Of a stretch of 64,000 bases of DNA, positions 35,359 to 45,585 are shown in pieces. The first letter of the stretch is position 1, and each line of letters starts with the position of its first letter. The notes under the pieces are model-generated. The model was not told the DNA's origin. It made no database searches and was given only the letters and a program-made list of their open reading frames with translations. The stretch covers positions 30,648,504 to 30,712,503 of the forward strand of contig NC_051075.1 of assembly GCF_004664715.2 (NCBI RefSeq). The letters are read 5' to 3'. This DNA comes from Peromyscus leucopus. Lineage: Eukaryota > Chordata > Mammalia > Rodentia > Cricetidae. The translations under genes were made by a program, and so were the position numbers.

Positions 35359-35415
<57 letters not shown>
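35359..35415. repeat. (TA)n(TG)n microsatellite
   Basis: TA units followed by about 21 TG units. Confidence 0.95.
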
Positions 35416-35416
<1 letters not shown>

Positions 35417-36050
35417 TTTCTGTGGCCACAATACCACTACCAAGTTCTAGATATGTTATCTTCTTACACATATCCTCTCACACCATTTAGATGCGATCAG
35501 TTTTCTAATAAACAATTTTAGTGTAGAAATGAATTGATCTAATGGTGTGAACTCAGTGATGCCCGTGTTCCATGGTATTCAGCCACTGTGCTCTCAGACT
35601 ACTACTTATCCAAAATATTTTGTTTTTTCATCAGATGACCTTTCTGTTTTTACTTTGCTTACCCATTCCTGAATTTGTACACTCTCAATATTTTACAGTT
35701 CCATAAGGGAACTTCTCTTATGTATTCATGCCGGACCCTGGACTTGAAAAGAAAGTCTTTATTTAAGGATTGTAAAATGCTTAATAGTAATGCTAGATTC
35801 TAACTTTCTATTTCTTCTTGTGTAAGGAAGTTAAAAAAACCTGTTAAACTTTTCCAGGTTCATGTTGTCAGAAACTTAATAATATTTTTTTTGCTGGAGA
35901 ATATTTTCACACTAGAGAATATAAACCTTGTTTTTAGTTTTGAATTCTAAACTGCATTTTCCTTATAAAAACCAGTATACTCTTGACAAAGCATTAATTT
36001 ACAATAATGTCAAAAATATATTGAAAGCTACTTTTTATTTTTAAATATTA
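35416..36050. other. unassigned DNA, presumed intron
   Basis: No convincing element. Confidence 0.4.
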
Positions 36051-36054
36051 CACA

Positions 36055-36395
36055 TTAAATACTGAAACAAGGGTTGTGGAAATAAGTTGGTTGGTAAAGT
36101 TCAGATTCATAGTGCCCCTATAAAAAGAACTAGGGCCTAGAATTGCACCCCTGTAACCCTGGCTCTGAGAAAGGAGCCAGTCAAATAAATCAGTAACCAT
36201 CAAATTCAATGACAACTGTGTCCAAAAAAATAAAGGAAGTCATAGAAGAGGACACATAATGATGATCTCTGGCATGTATAGGCATTGTATATGTGCATCT
36301 GCATACATTTCTGGAAACAAACATAGATCCTCACAAAACAAGTGTAACACACACAGACATACACCAAATGAATGAAAAATAAATACTGAAAGAAT
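36055..36395 (+). mobile_element. B4/RSINE1-like SINE, old
   Basis: GTTGGTTGGTAAAGTTCAGA, a CCTGTAACCCTGGCTCTGAG segment, a long internal region ending GATCTCTGGCATG and a CACACACAGACATACACC tail follow the B4 layout. Heavily diverged. Confidence 0.5.
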
Positions 36396-37016
36396 ACCAG
36401 TTCACTATCAAATATCTAAATAAATATAAATATTACCTCACACAAACTTATCACATAATAGTGGCAGGATTTGGCTTTTTATTTTTTTGCTGTATTTTTG
36501 TGTAGCAAACCAGTATTCATAAGGAAGGGACATAAATATTTTATAATGTTAATTAGCTGTGATATCATTGTAGTGTTAGTAACTGTAATTATACTGTCAG
36601 TAGTTATAATTTACACATTTAAAAACACTTGATTAAGAAGGTTGGATTGAATTATGTGTCACATAGAAATCATTGGAGTTCTACAACCTATCATGATTTT
36701 TGGAATGTGTTTGAAGCATTTATTCATATAAATGTAATATAGTTATCATAAATATGAACATATATTGATGGAAATTGAAATTCAACCAAAGAATGCTCAT
36801 TTTTTTTATGTTATAATGAAACTTGTTTTTAAATACAATGGCTATATAGGAAAAAGGGATTTTGAATGTCATTGTCTTATCATGTCTTTTTGTATGTTGA
36901 CATTGAATATTGCCCCATGTAAATATATGTTTTCTGTGATCTGTCCCTATCACAACTGATATTGCTTTAAATTTGCTGATGAACCTGTTGGGTTTAACTA
37001 CCTTCATTATTCTTAC
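36396..37016. other. unassigned DNA, presumed intron
   Basis: The minus-strand frame running on from the exon at 37017 continues through this stretch by chance. The GTAAGA donor argues the real coding part stops at 37017. Confidence 0.4.
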
Positions 37017-37095
37017 GTTTTTCACTGTGAGTTCTGTCTCCTTTGTACCTATATCAATATTTTCAATTTTGTACAAGGGGGCGTCTGCATTTACT
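37017..37095 (-). CDS. coding exon of an unrecognised gene
   Basis: A 79-base minus-strand open segment. It is preceded by an acceptor (GACATTTTTCAG) and followed by a strong donor (AAC/GTAAGA). It starts with one base completing a codon (phase 2) and ends on a codon boundary (phase 0). It encodes about 26 residues (NADAPLYKIENIDIGTKETE is the core). The phase-2 start matches the end of the exon at 39992-40112. The residues are acidic/hydrophobic and cysteine-free, consistent with a beta-rich domain, but I cannot name the family. Confidence 0.6.
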
Positions 37096-38094
37096 CTGAA
37101 AAATGTCTTATTTCCTCCAATATTGCAGAATTTGGCTTATGCTTCCTAGGATGAGTGTGAAAACTTACTCAAGTCCAGAGAAGTATAACAGTCTTGTTAC
37201 ATTCTGTTTCAGTTAATTGTAATATTGTTCTGCTGGAAAATTAGTCAGTCTACAGTAGTTGATTACTCTCAATGTATTGAACCAACATACTGCAGCTTAG
37301 CTCAGTAACTGATTTCCTTTTGGAGGTGAACAGGCTCCTCTCATTATTGAAGAATTTGTTCTGGCAATTCTATTATGGTCATTGTTTGGGTCTTTGAATT
37401 TGCACATATGTACCCGCAAACTGTTATCTTTTTCAAATACTCTAGCTAAAAATAATCCTTACACACAATTAGAGTCCACATTTGTATCAGATTTGTTGAG
37501 AAATAGTCTAACAAAATTTGTTTTCATTTTATTATTTAAGATAAAGTATAGGTGTCAGGGTGGGTCAAAGAAATAGGAAACACACATTTCCTTGAATTGA
37601 TAGACATGACATTTGTGCAAGAAGCCAGGTAGAATGATTCACACAACCTGGCTGAGAAAGAAAAAGGCTAAACATAAAAGCTGGAACTAATGTTATCAGC
37701 CCAATCAGTTATCTGAGCTCAAAAGTTAAAGATAGTACAGCAATGTCAGCATTTCTCTGGGAAAGTAGAGCGCTATAAATAGCCCATGCTTGGAAGCGAT
37801 AATCTGACCTATAAAGATCCACTATCACACTGTACTTGCTGCAGAAATTGGATAATCATTGTTTGCAAAGTGTCTGCCTTTCTCCAGAACATAGGCTGAG
37901 CAGAACAGGAAGGCTCCTATAAAATGACAATGAAATTCACTGTGCATTTTTCTAGTTTAAAGGTACATGTTATGTTAATCATGTTCATTCAATAATTAAC
38001 ATCTATATCACAGCATGGTGAGCCCCAATTTAACAGGGATGGTGGCTTTTCAGTCCCTAATTATATTAAATTCCTTGTAATTCTATTAAATTAT
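37096..38094. other. unassigned DNA, presumed intron
   Basis: No repeat identified. A TATAAATAGCC motif occurs at 37773-37783 without other promoter evidence. Confidence 0.4.
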
Positions 38095-38581
38095 AGACCT
38101 TGTTGAACTAGACAGGGCCTGCCCTGGTTCAAGCCAGACTAGATCCCAGCACAGAGAAGGGGAAATGGGCATGAGCTCCCACCCCTAACCAAGAAGTAAT
38201 TTGCAGTTGACACCCATTTACAAAAGAAAAAATGTTCTATCCAATGAAGTCTTATTGTGTATATTAACCACACTTAAGGGTATGTCCCATCCCAAGCGGT
38301 AGATAGTCAACAGAAAAGAACTCAATATTATTCTCATATAGTTTTGTTTTGTTTGTTTGTTTGTTTTGTTTTCCTTTTTTGTCATACTAATCTTTTGCTT
38401 TCACATTTTGTTTTCAGATCATGTGTTTTGCATTTGTGGGTTATTGTTGTGTATGTGTGTATTTTGTTTTTGTTTTTTCCTATTCTGCTTTTGTTGTTAT
38501 TTGTTTGCCTGTTTGGTTTCTAAAGAAAGAGAGAAAGGGCATTGAACTAGGTAGATGAGGAGCTGGAAAGATTCTGGGGAG
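38095..38581 (+). mobile_element. old L1 3' UTR, left of LTR insertion
   Basis: The plus-oriented order CAGGGCCTGCCCTGGTTCAA, GGGAAATGGGCATGAGC, CCAACCAAGAAGTAATTTGCA-like, CCACACTTAAGGGTATGTCC, then a T/G-rich stretch, is typical of the 3' UTR of old rodent L1s. The 3' end is found again at about 39034-39072 (GTTGGGGGAGGGGAAACC) after an LTR. Confidence 0.65.
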
Positions 38582-39033
38582 TGTTGTTATGATCAGCTCG
38601 CTAGAAAAGACCACTCAGGCACAGTTTATAGCCAACTGAAAGTGTTTATTCCAGCTGACTGGGTCTACACTCAAAGTGTTAGGGGAATTATGTGTGGCCC
38701 GAATATCCAGAAAGAGGGTTTTTAAAGCCATAAACCATGTCCTGGCATCTCCCTCAGCTGCTGCAGGAGAGCTTTGCCTAAGTAAGCAGTTTGAAGCAAG
38801 CGGTTAAAAAAGAGGCTACGATAAGCAGTTAGCTAGAGGGGTTCTGCACAAGCAGGCAGTTTAACAGAAGCTAGGAAAAGTTAGTTAGGTCATTCAGACC
38901 TTCGGTTCCTAGAATAGAGTTGGATAATTTCCATGGAATTCTCCATCAAGGAGATCGATTTCTAATTAAATCTGAAATGGGCTCAGCAAGAATATAAGAT
39001 GGAGGAACCTTTGCGCTGTCTTGCCCTGTCACA
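38582..39033 (-). mobile_element. solo LTR inserted in the old L1
   Basis: It is flanked by the direct repeat AGTGTTG (38580-38586 and 39033-39039), with L1 3'-UTR sequence on both sides. The minus strand has GGAATAAACACTTTC near its 3' end, a polyadenylation signal, and ends about CATAACA. The exact termini shift by a few bases because the duplication overlaps the LTR ends. The family is unassigned; it is not mys-like. Confidence 0.6.
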
Positions 39034-39072
39034 GTGTTGGGGGAGGGGAAACCTTGATAAAAATAAGTATTT

Positions 39073-39190
39073 CTATACTGGAGAGCTGGCTCCATAGATA
39101 AGAGCAATCGTTGGTTTTCCAGAGGATGGGGATTAAATTCCCAGCACCCGCATGGAACCAGATTGTAAAAATAGAGGACAGTTTTAATCT
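39073..39190 (+). mobile_element. B3/B2-type SINE fragment
   Basis: ACTGGAGAGCTGGCTCCATA, TAAGAGCAATCGTTGG, TTCCAGAGGATGGGGATTAA, TTCCCAGCACCCGCATGG: the tRNA-derived head of a B2/B3 SINE, without its tail. Confidence 0.7.
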
Positions 39191-39394
39191 TACTGTGCAA
39201 TACACCACAATGCAGAGCATTCCTGTGGTGTATTGTGATCAAAATGTTCACAGGCGAACTATCCATCATTTGACTATTGGTACAGTATACTGACAGTGTT
39301 CTCATTTTATTAGAACAATTGCTACATGGCCATGCTAGTAGCTTGAAGTTCATCCCTTGAGTAGTGGACCATATGACTGAGGTAAGTATACTTT

Positions 39395-39582
39395 TAATAT
39401 CAGCCACGGATTCCCTTGTTCTCCCCACTCCCCATTCCCATCTCCTCCAGGTCACAGACTCCTCTGAGGATTGAGTTCAACCTGGTAGATTTAGTCCAGG
39501 CAGGTCCAGTCCCCTCCTCCCAGGCTGAGCCAAGTGTCCCTGTATAAGCCCCAGGTTCCAAACAGCCAGCTCATGCACTGAT
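39395..39582 (-). mobile_element. L1 3' end fragment
   Basis: It matches the start of the L1 3'-UTR copies at 49021 and 57750 (CCACGGATTCCCTTGTTCTC, GGTCCAGTCCCCTCCTCCCA, AACAGCCAGCTCATGCACTG). It is truncated at 39582. Confidence 0.85.
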
Positions 39583-39991
39583 TTTATCTTTAATTAGGAG
39601 TATATGTGCATGTGTGTGTAAGTCAGTACACATAAGTTTAAATACCCACAGAAACCAGATAAAGGTGTTGTAAGCCCTGCACTGGAGTTAACAGGTGTTT
39701 CTGAATCAAGCCACATGAATAAGGGGATGCAAAATCAGATCCTCAGCAAGGCAAATGTTCTTAGCCATAAAAGATGAGCGCTAAACTCTTTACAGAATAC
39801 CCTAACCTATCACCAATCCTTGTCCATAAGATTGACATTACTCATAATCATAAACGTTGTATTTGATATTTCTCATATAATATATATTTCTCGTATAATA
39901 CACATTTGAAAGATTTTATAAAATAATTTCATCTCCAGCCATTGTCAACAAATTATTTTTTCTATCTTTATATAAAACTATCACTTGATAC
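39583..39991. other. unassigned DNA, presumed intron
   Basis: No element recognised with confidence. Confidence 0.4.
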
Positions 39992-40112
39992 CTTTGATAT
40001 AAAGTGATATCAAAGAAATCAATTCCGCTATTTGGAGAAAAAGTAAAGGGATTTTCTATTTGCACTTCCTCTATGTCTCCACCCCTTGCGCTGCCACTTG
40101 TCATCAAGCAAA
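39992..40112 (-). CDS. coding exon of an unrecognised gene
   Basis: A 121-base minus-strand open segment after GGGAGCTGTCAG and before the donor CAAAG/GTATCA, which is acceptable but not strong. Two bases complete a codon at the start (phase 1) and two bases are left at the end (phase 2). This fits both the exon at 40947-41121 and the exon at 37017-37095. It encodes about 39 full codons including GGDIEEVQIENPFTFSPNSG and IDFFDITLYQ. The acidic/aromatic alternation suggests a beta-sandwich. No family is recognised. Confidence 0.55.
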
Positions 40113-40635
40113 CTGACAGCTCCCAAGTAAAGTGTGTGCAAACCAATGAACTGGTTAAGCTCCATCACTGTACAGTATGCAAAACTGAAAACCACAGACA
40201 AGCCAAACTTTGACTCCTAAGTACTTTGTATTTAAATGTGAAGACACATAGGAAACAGAGGTCTGTATAGTTTCCCTGGATTCTTCTCATATGAAAGATG
40301 TCCAATTGACATGCAGATATTATCTTATGAATATCAACATTAATTTATAAATCAAAGTTAAGTGATTGTTTTTAAAATATTAAAGTAAGGAGATTTAATA
40401 TAATTTCATGAAATTGTATGATGTTAATTTTCTTAGGTAATCTTTTTATTAGTTCAAAGATAAATATCTAATCACTTTGTGGAAGATAGCTTCAGCTTAA
40501 ATAATTAACACTTCAATATTTAGCATCATCTTTTATTGGTTTTAGTACACAAATGCTGCTCTTATTTTAATAACTCTAGTACTTCTAATTGTGTGCCCTT
40601 ATTTTTCCTATTTCTTCTTTAGGAGGTTATGGAAT
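40113..40635. other. unassigned DNA, presumed intron
   Basis: No repeat apart from AT-rich sequence. Confidence 0.4.
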
Positions 40636-40649
40636 AAGAATTATATCTC

Positions 40650-40814
40650 GCCGGGCGGTGGTGGCACACACCTTTAATCCCAGCACTCGGGAGGCAGAGC
40701 CAGGCGGATCTCTGTGAGTTCGAGGCCAGCCTGAGCTACCAAAGTGAGTTCCAGGAAAAGGTGCAAAGCTACACACAGAAACCCTGTCTCGAAAAACAAA
40801 CAAACAAAAAAAAA
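40650..40814 (+). mobile_element. young B1 SINE with target duplication
   Basis: Near-consensus GCCGGGCGGTGGTGGCACAC through GTCTCGAAAAAC with an (AAAC)n/A-rich tail. The 14-bp flanks AAGAATTATATCTC (40636-40649) and AAGAATTATGTCTC (40815-40828) differ by one base. It lies in a presumed intron between two exons, in sense opposite to the gene. Confidence 0.95.
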
Positions 40815-40946
40815 AAGAATTATGTCTCATGTATATTTTAAGTTGATGAAACACATTTAGTAAGAATACTGTATCCTAACTAGGGTTTTATTTTATTTGA
40901 TATCAGGGAATGGGGCATGAATTTATATTTCTCAAAATGCACTTAC

Positions 40947-41121
40947 CATTTGCATAGAAGATAATATGTGCTGTGATATCTTGATGCGCATGTTCTCTGT
41001 ACATTGTAATACTGTGATAGATTGTATTGTTGTTCACATATGTTTTTTCTCCTTCTGCATTCAGAGAAAATCCAGTGTAGTCTGGATTACCCATCTCTAT
41101 GTCCAGTTTGATACCAGATTT
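40947..41121 (-). CDS. coding exon of an unrecognised gene
   Basis: A 175-base minus-strand open segment ending in a consensus donor (GCAAATG/GTAAGT). It starts after AACAGTCAG in phase 0 and ends in phase 1: 58 codons plus one base. Protein features: IKLDIEMGNPDYTGFSLNAE near the start, an N-glycosylation-type NNT sequon, and ITAHIIFYAN at the end. It is the longest and best-supported exon of the set. The acceptor has a poor pyrimidine tract, and a start at 41125 is an alternative. Inference: part of a conserved host gene. Confidence 0.65.
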
Positions 41122-42657
41122 CTGACTGTTTTAGTGTTACTCACTACATCCTCCCTGAAGCTCCAAAGCTGACTTGATAACAGAATATGAGCATACATTG
41201 TGTGAATTTTGTCAATGTTGTTTTACTATCCCCATTCCCTCTTTTTTAATAATCATATGGTCCATCTTAAGTCATCCTTTCAATTTTCACCCTAGAATAA
41301 AACTTTTGAACACATGTTCGATTGGAAACACAACCAGACTTCATGGAGTTTCCTGGCTCAAGTATAAAGTCTTTTTTAAGAAAATTTGACAGCCATCAAC
41401 TGACAAATATAGCATGGGCTTAACAGATCATAAAATGTCACCTACTTCCAGATGCCACTTACGCTATTGATATCTGCTTCCTGAAAAACTTCCTTTTTTT
41501 TCTTGTGAGTTTCTTGTCAGCTTAAGATGTCCTAGTGGTCTTGACTTGAGGACCTTCTCTGTATCACAGTGCGTCTTTTACAATATACCTTTATCACACT
41601 AACCTCTTAATCCTATACCAGAGAAGAGCTCAAGAGTCACATTGCAATCCAAATGTGTTAAAAGCCTGTCCTCACATCAAAGGAGAAAATAGAAAACAAT
41701 TTTATTTTCTTAGAATATTTTGACATAATTTTCCTAGTCAGAATTATGCTTTTATTCATAGATACTTCTTATATGAGTTGGCAAGGAATCATCTAAATTA
41801 GTTTTAGATTTATTATTAAAATACTACTAGACAACTATCCTGTTCTTGCATAGTATATTATAAACTTAAAAGATCTTGTCCTTAGCATTTTCTTGGAAAT
41901 GAGAAGTAATTTTGTGAGATTAGGTTATAGAACCAGGTGAAAGTAACATGACAATTAACCTGTTAATTGTCATAAAAGTGCAAATCTCTTAAGATTTGGA
42001 TTTGAAGTGTAAATAAACAAACAAACAAACAAACCTGTCCCTTTGTGTGGCTTTTGTTAACATTTAATAGCCTTAATATTCACTTTCTCTAATTATTATA
42101 TGAGTTATGGAGTATTTATGAGCACCATTTAAGAATATGTGCAACAAAATCTAAAGGTTCAAGGTTAGAGAAGATAAATTTTGAATGAAGAGTTAGATTA
42201 CATTGGATATGAAAAATATATAGTCCTGGAATAGACACAACTAATTCCCGAGGGATTTAGTAGCAGATTTTAATCTTCAAGGTTATTATTTTTCTGATCA
42301 TAAACAGTCAATAGTTAAAATAGGATTATTATTAATTCATATTAAACAATTAGACTATGATATTTTTGGCATTTTCCTATTTTTCATAGAATAATATTCA
42401 ATGATACTAAATATCTCAAAGAATTCATCGCATTTTAACTTGATTTTGTGGCATGAGCTACTGGCCAACCACTGATACTTGACAAATCCTGCCAGTCTCC
42501 TTGCTTCGCTGACTCCAAACCTCTTTGGGACCTGAACTCCACTAGAGCTGGACTCCAACAAATTTATGTATTGAGGATGAAAAGGACCTTCAACTGAAAC
42601 TGATTTACACATATATTTTGGCTACAAAAATATATACTCGTTAGCAGATGTACTTAC
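41122..42657. other. presumed intron; holds (AAAC)n at 42011-42036
   Basis: It includes an 18-base minus-strand segment at 41463-41480 bounded by TTTTTCAG and GTAAGT (see findings). Otherwise only AT-rich sequence and a short tetranucleotide repeat. The 85-codon minus frame at 42355-42612 is not supported by splice sites in frame. Confidence 0.45.
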
Positions 42658-42746
42658 TACCTTGTCCACATATTCAAAAATACTTTTTCTAAAATTTTTA
42701 GTAATTAGGTCTGAAATTGGCAAGAAATTTTCATCCAGTCTTGACT
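42658..42746 (-). CDS. coding exon of an unrecognised gene
   Basis: An 89-base minus-strand open segment after CACACATCCTCATTAG and before a strong donor, GTA/GTAAGT (or AAG/GTAGTA, same phase). It starts in phase 1 and ends in phase 0, so it splices in frame to the exon at 40947-41121. The 29 full codons include SRLDENFLPISDLITKNFRK and SIFEYVDKV, with the look of an amphipathic helical segment. It is the most upstream exon I can identify; earlier exons must lie further along the minus strand or outside the window. Confidence 0.6.
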
Positions 42747-44094
42747 CTAATGAGGATGTGTGATTCACAATATGGTGTATTCCTCAGGCCAGATCCCTCC
42801 TGCTGGCAAAAAATACTGTTCAGCCTGTAGGTATTCCCACATCAGTTACCAAGAGCTGGCAGAAGTCTGTAGTCCTTGGCAGCAAATGCTTTAAGAATTC
42901 ACCTCCACCTCTTTTCATTTTAATTTGCAATATTATGAAGCATTAGATTTATTTTACTCCTATGTTTCTATTTACCTTTAAACAGTTTAACTGGAAGACT
43001 TTTTACATGCAATGATTATTTTTGAGACATAGATCCTTTTCCAGAAACTCATAATAAAAGATTATACTCCCAGCATGCAAGCATATTTGTAGATTGTATC
43101 TCACTCAATGAAGCATTTCAATAGGAATTTTATTCTTTGGAATAAGGATAAGATTCTTTTTATTAACTTTAAAGACTATATATCCCTTCCTTGTAGGGAT
43201 GTAGGATGTGTGTTAATTTGTTACTTGAGGAAGGAAAAGGATAATTATAAGTCAAGGTAATAAAAAAAGCTGTATAATCTTTAAGCTTCTGGCCAATCCA
43301 AAGTCTTTTTATATCAATGCTTCTGGTGTATTTGGTAAATTTATATTTGAATAGGCAAATTATGTAAGCACCATTAATATAATGTGCATCTTATTTTTTT
43401 AACTGAATGAAAATATCCACTTTGTTTTTCTAGGAAAACATACAATGAGATGTATGAAAATACTGACATCAGTAGAATGTTTTTCAACATATGAAAATTG
43501 TTGTGTCTTTAAAATACTGCCCATAACATTGTCAGTATATCTATGACGTCCAAATGAAGCTAAATACTAGTGTATCCTCATACGACTTAAGCATTTGATA
43601 AAATTTAGCTGTTAATTGTAGTAAGTTCTAAGTCCAATAAACCTTCAAACTCCTCAAATTGAAAAAAAAAGTCTGTCTACTAAATACCAGTAAGATTTTC
43701 AGTGTGGCAACAGAAAACTGTACACACAAAGTGTTAACTTTCTGCTTCCTCTTCCTCATTTATAATTAGATGATGACTACGAAAATTTGGTTAAATGTCT
43801 AAATATTTTATAATTTTATGTAAACAATATGTAGATTCTAGTTTAATTTTTATTTTAAAAAATCATGAGCCTTTTGTCCATAACTAATATGAGTAATATG
43901 TTCTCAAGAGATACATTATGTTTAAAACAAAACAAAACCAATATGTGAAATGGCAGAATACTTGAACTCATAAATGGAGGTAACTGTGAATGATCAGTAA
44001 CCAGAGACCTCAAACATATCACATTCTCCAACACATTCAAATCAGGTGATATTTTATTACCATGACTTCAGTATTTATATTGATTTATCCTGTT
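42747..44094. other. unassigned DNA
   Basis: No further exon in a matching phase and no clear repeat were found. Confidence 0.4.
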
Positions 44095-44215
44095 TGTTAT
44101 TTGTTTGTTTGTTTGAAACCTGTATCTTATGTAACCCAGGTTGGCTTCAAATTTATTTTGTAGTGGTAACTTTGAACCTCTGATGATCCTGCTTTTATCC
44201 TCTAAATTATGGTGT
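44095..44215 (-). mobile_element. B1 SINE, very old fragment
   Basis: (GTTT)n followed by the complement skeleton of B1: CTTATGTAACCCAGGTTGGC, TTTGAACCTCTGATGATCCT, GCTTTTATCCTCTAAATTAT. Confidence 0.55.
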
Positions 44216-44389
44216 GTAGGGGTGGGGGAGTATGATATTCCCCCACATCCAACCAATTTATCTTTGATTTTATGATTTTTGTTCATTAAAAATAATTTCA
44301 ACAGAAATCTTTCACATATTCTTAAACTTAAATTATAACAATATTTGAAGGAAAAGTTGTATTTTTATTTCCTGGAGAAATGTGGATGG

Positions 44390-44690
44390 ATGTCTCTTCA
44401 CCACAGAGAGGCCATTGATGAGTCAAGAGTTATTCCACTGAACTCCAACTTGATGAACCAATGCGTTGATTGGCTTTGCTTTATGGAACATGGAAGAAAA
44501 CTCATTTAAAGAGTCATGGTTGAACCCAAACAGATGCACTGCATTGAAGGTCCCCATTAGGGCTGATAACCTTACTGAAACTTCATCCTCGAATCTCTCT
44601 TCAGTTAATGTTCTTGTGTACTTTAATATTTCTCCTGATCACATGCATCTGGAGGAAGACAAAAGGAAGTAACAGTTAAAAATCTCAGAT
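44390..44690 (+). other. unclassified open segment, perhaps an old repeat
   Basis: A 68-codon frame (44466-44672) is open for its whole length, with an upstream extension. It has no splice donor and ends at TAA. Phrases such as TCCACTGAACTCCAAC hint at a mid-repetitive LTR-type rodent repeat rather than a gene. Unassigned. Confidence 0.25.
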
Positions 44691-44988
44691 GAGATTATTG
44701 TGATCTTTTTTAACCATTTTCTAGTTATGAGTATCCATTTCTATTTATTAAACTGTCTTTGTAGTGTTTTGCTCAATTGGTTGCCATAGCTACTGGGCCA
44801 CTGAAATGTCTAGTAAAATGGTAATGGTAAAATAACTTTGTAGCCAGAGGAAAAGAGCCACTCTACAATGTTTGAACTTCAGTTAAAATATTATCCAAGC
44901 AATTTTATATTTTCTAATAGAATCTGATATTCAGGTATTCATCTGTAAAATATGAAAATATTGCTTATATGTTTAATCTCTTACACAT

Positions 44989-45086
44989 TACATGCATCAT
45001 TGCATGTAGTACATGCATCATTGCATGTAGTACATGCATCATTGCATGTAGTACATGCATCATTGCATGTAGTACATGCATCATTG
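44989..45086. repeat. 21-bp palindromic minisatellite, ~4.7 copies
   Basis: Units TACATGCATCATTGCATGTAG start at 44989, 45010, 45031, 45052 and 45073 (partial) and are identical. ACATGCA and TGCATGT within each unit are inverted repeats around a short centre. Confidence 0.97.
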
Positions 45087-45213
45087 AAGAGAAGCAACAT
45101 TATTTTGGATCACATGGTAAATTAATTGAAAAATAATTTTATATTTAATTTTATTAGACTAAATATGGTGAGAATATAAAATCAGTGTTTCTTTTTTAAA
45201 AAATTATGAGTGT

Positions 45214-45216
45214 AGG

Positions 45217-45261
<45 letters not shown>
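45214..45261. repeat. (TG)n microsatellite
   Basis: About 23 TG units. Confidence 0.95.
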
Positions 45262-45264
<3 letters not shown>

Positions 45265-45585
45265 TTGTTCATGAGATTAAATGTAGGCAGGTATATGCTA
45301 TGGTGCTATGTTGAGTTATGAGGATCAGAGGATGACTTTGATTGTTGGTCTGTGCCTTCAGATTTGTTTGACATGAAGTCTGCTTTTCTCCACTGTCTAT
45401 AACACATTATCTGGCCTGTGAGATTCAGAGGATTCACTTTTGTATCCCATCTCTCCCTAGGACTCTTGGGATTCCAGACATGCATAGCCATGCCCAGCAG
45501 TACTTGGATTTTGGAGACAGAAATTCAGATGATTTCATTTGTGTGGCAAATGCTTTACTACCTGAACCATCCTCATGACTCTTAA
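45262..45585 (-). mobile_element. diverged rodent SINE-like repeat (B3/B4 type)
   Basis: The layout GAGGATCAGAGGATGACTTT, CTGCTTTTCTCCACTGTC, GGACTCTTGGGATTCCAGAC, GTGGCAAATGCTTTACTACC, plus an adjacent (TG)n, resembles old B3/B4-type rodent SINE complements. Exact family unsure. Confidence 0.4.

Noticed and set aside
35467..35506. Splice-flanked minus segment (TTTATTAG ... GTAAGA)
   Set aside because: It is open only in one phase, which does not follow from the 37017 exon, and it is very short.
36720..37076. 118-codon minus ORF taken as one coding unit
   Set aside because: Only the part above 37017 looks coding; a GTAAGA donor follows and the remainder is AT-rich read-through into the intron.
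37773..37783. TATAAATAGCC as a promoter
   Set aside because: An isolated TATA-like match in AT-rich DNA with no GC-rich or initiator context.
38946..39455. 169-codon minus-strand ORF
   Set aside because: It runs through an L1 3' end, a B3 SINE and an LTR edge in succession, so it is a chance frame across repeats.
42355..42612. 85-codon minus ORF as another exon
   Set aside because: The good acceptor nearby (TTTTTGTAG at about 42625) opens frames with early stops, and no donor is in phase with the neighbouring exons.
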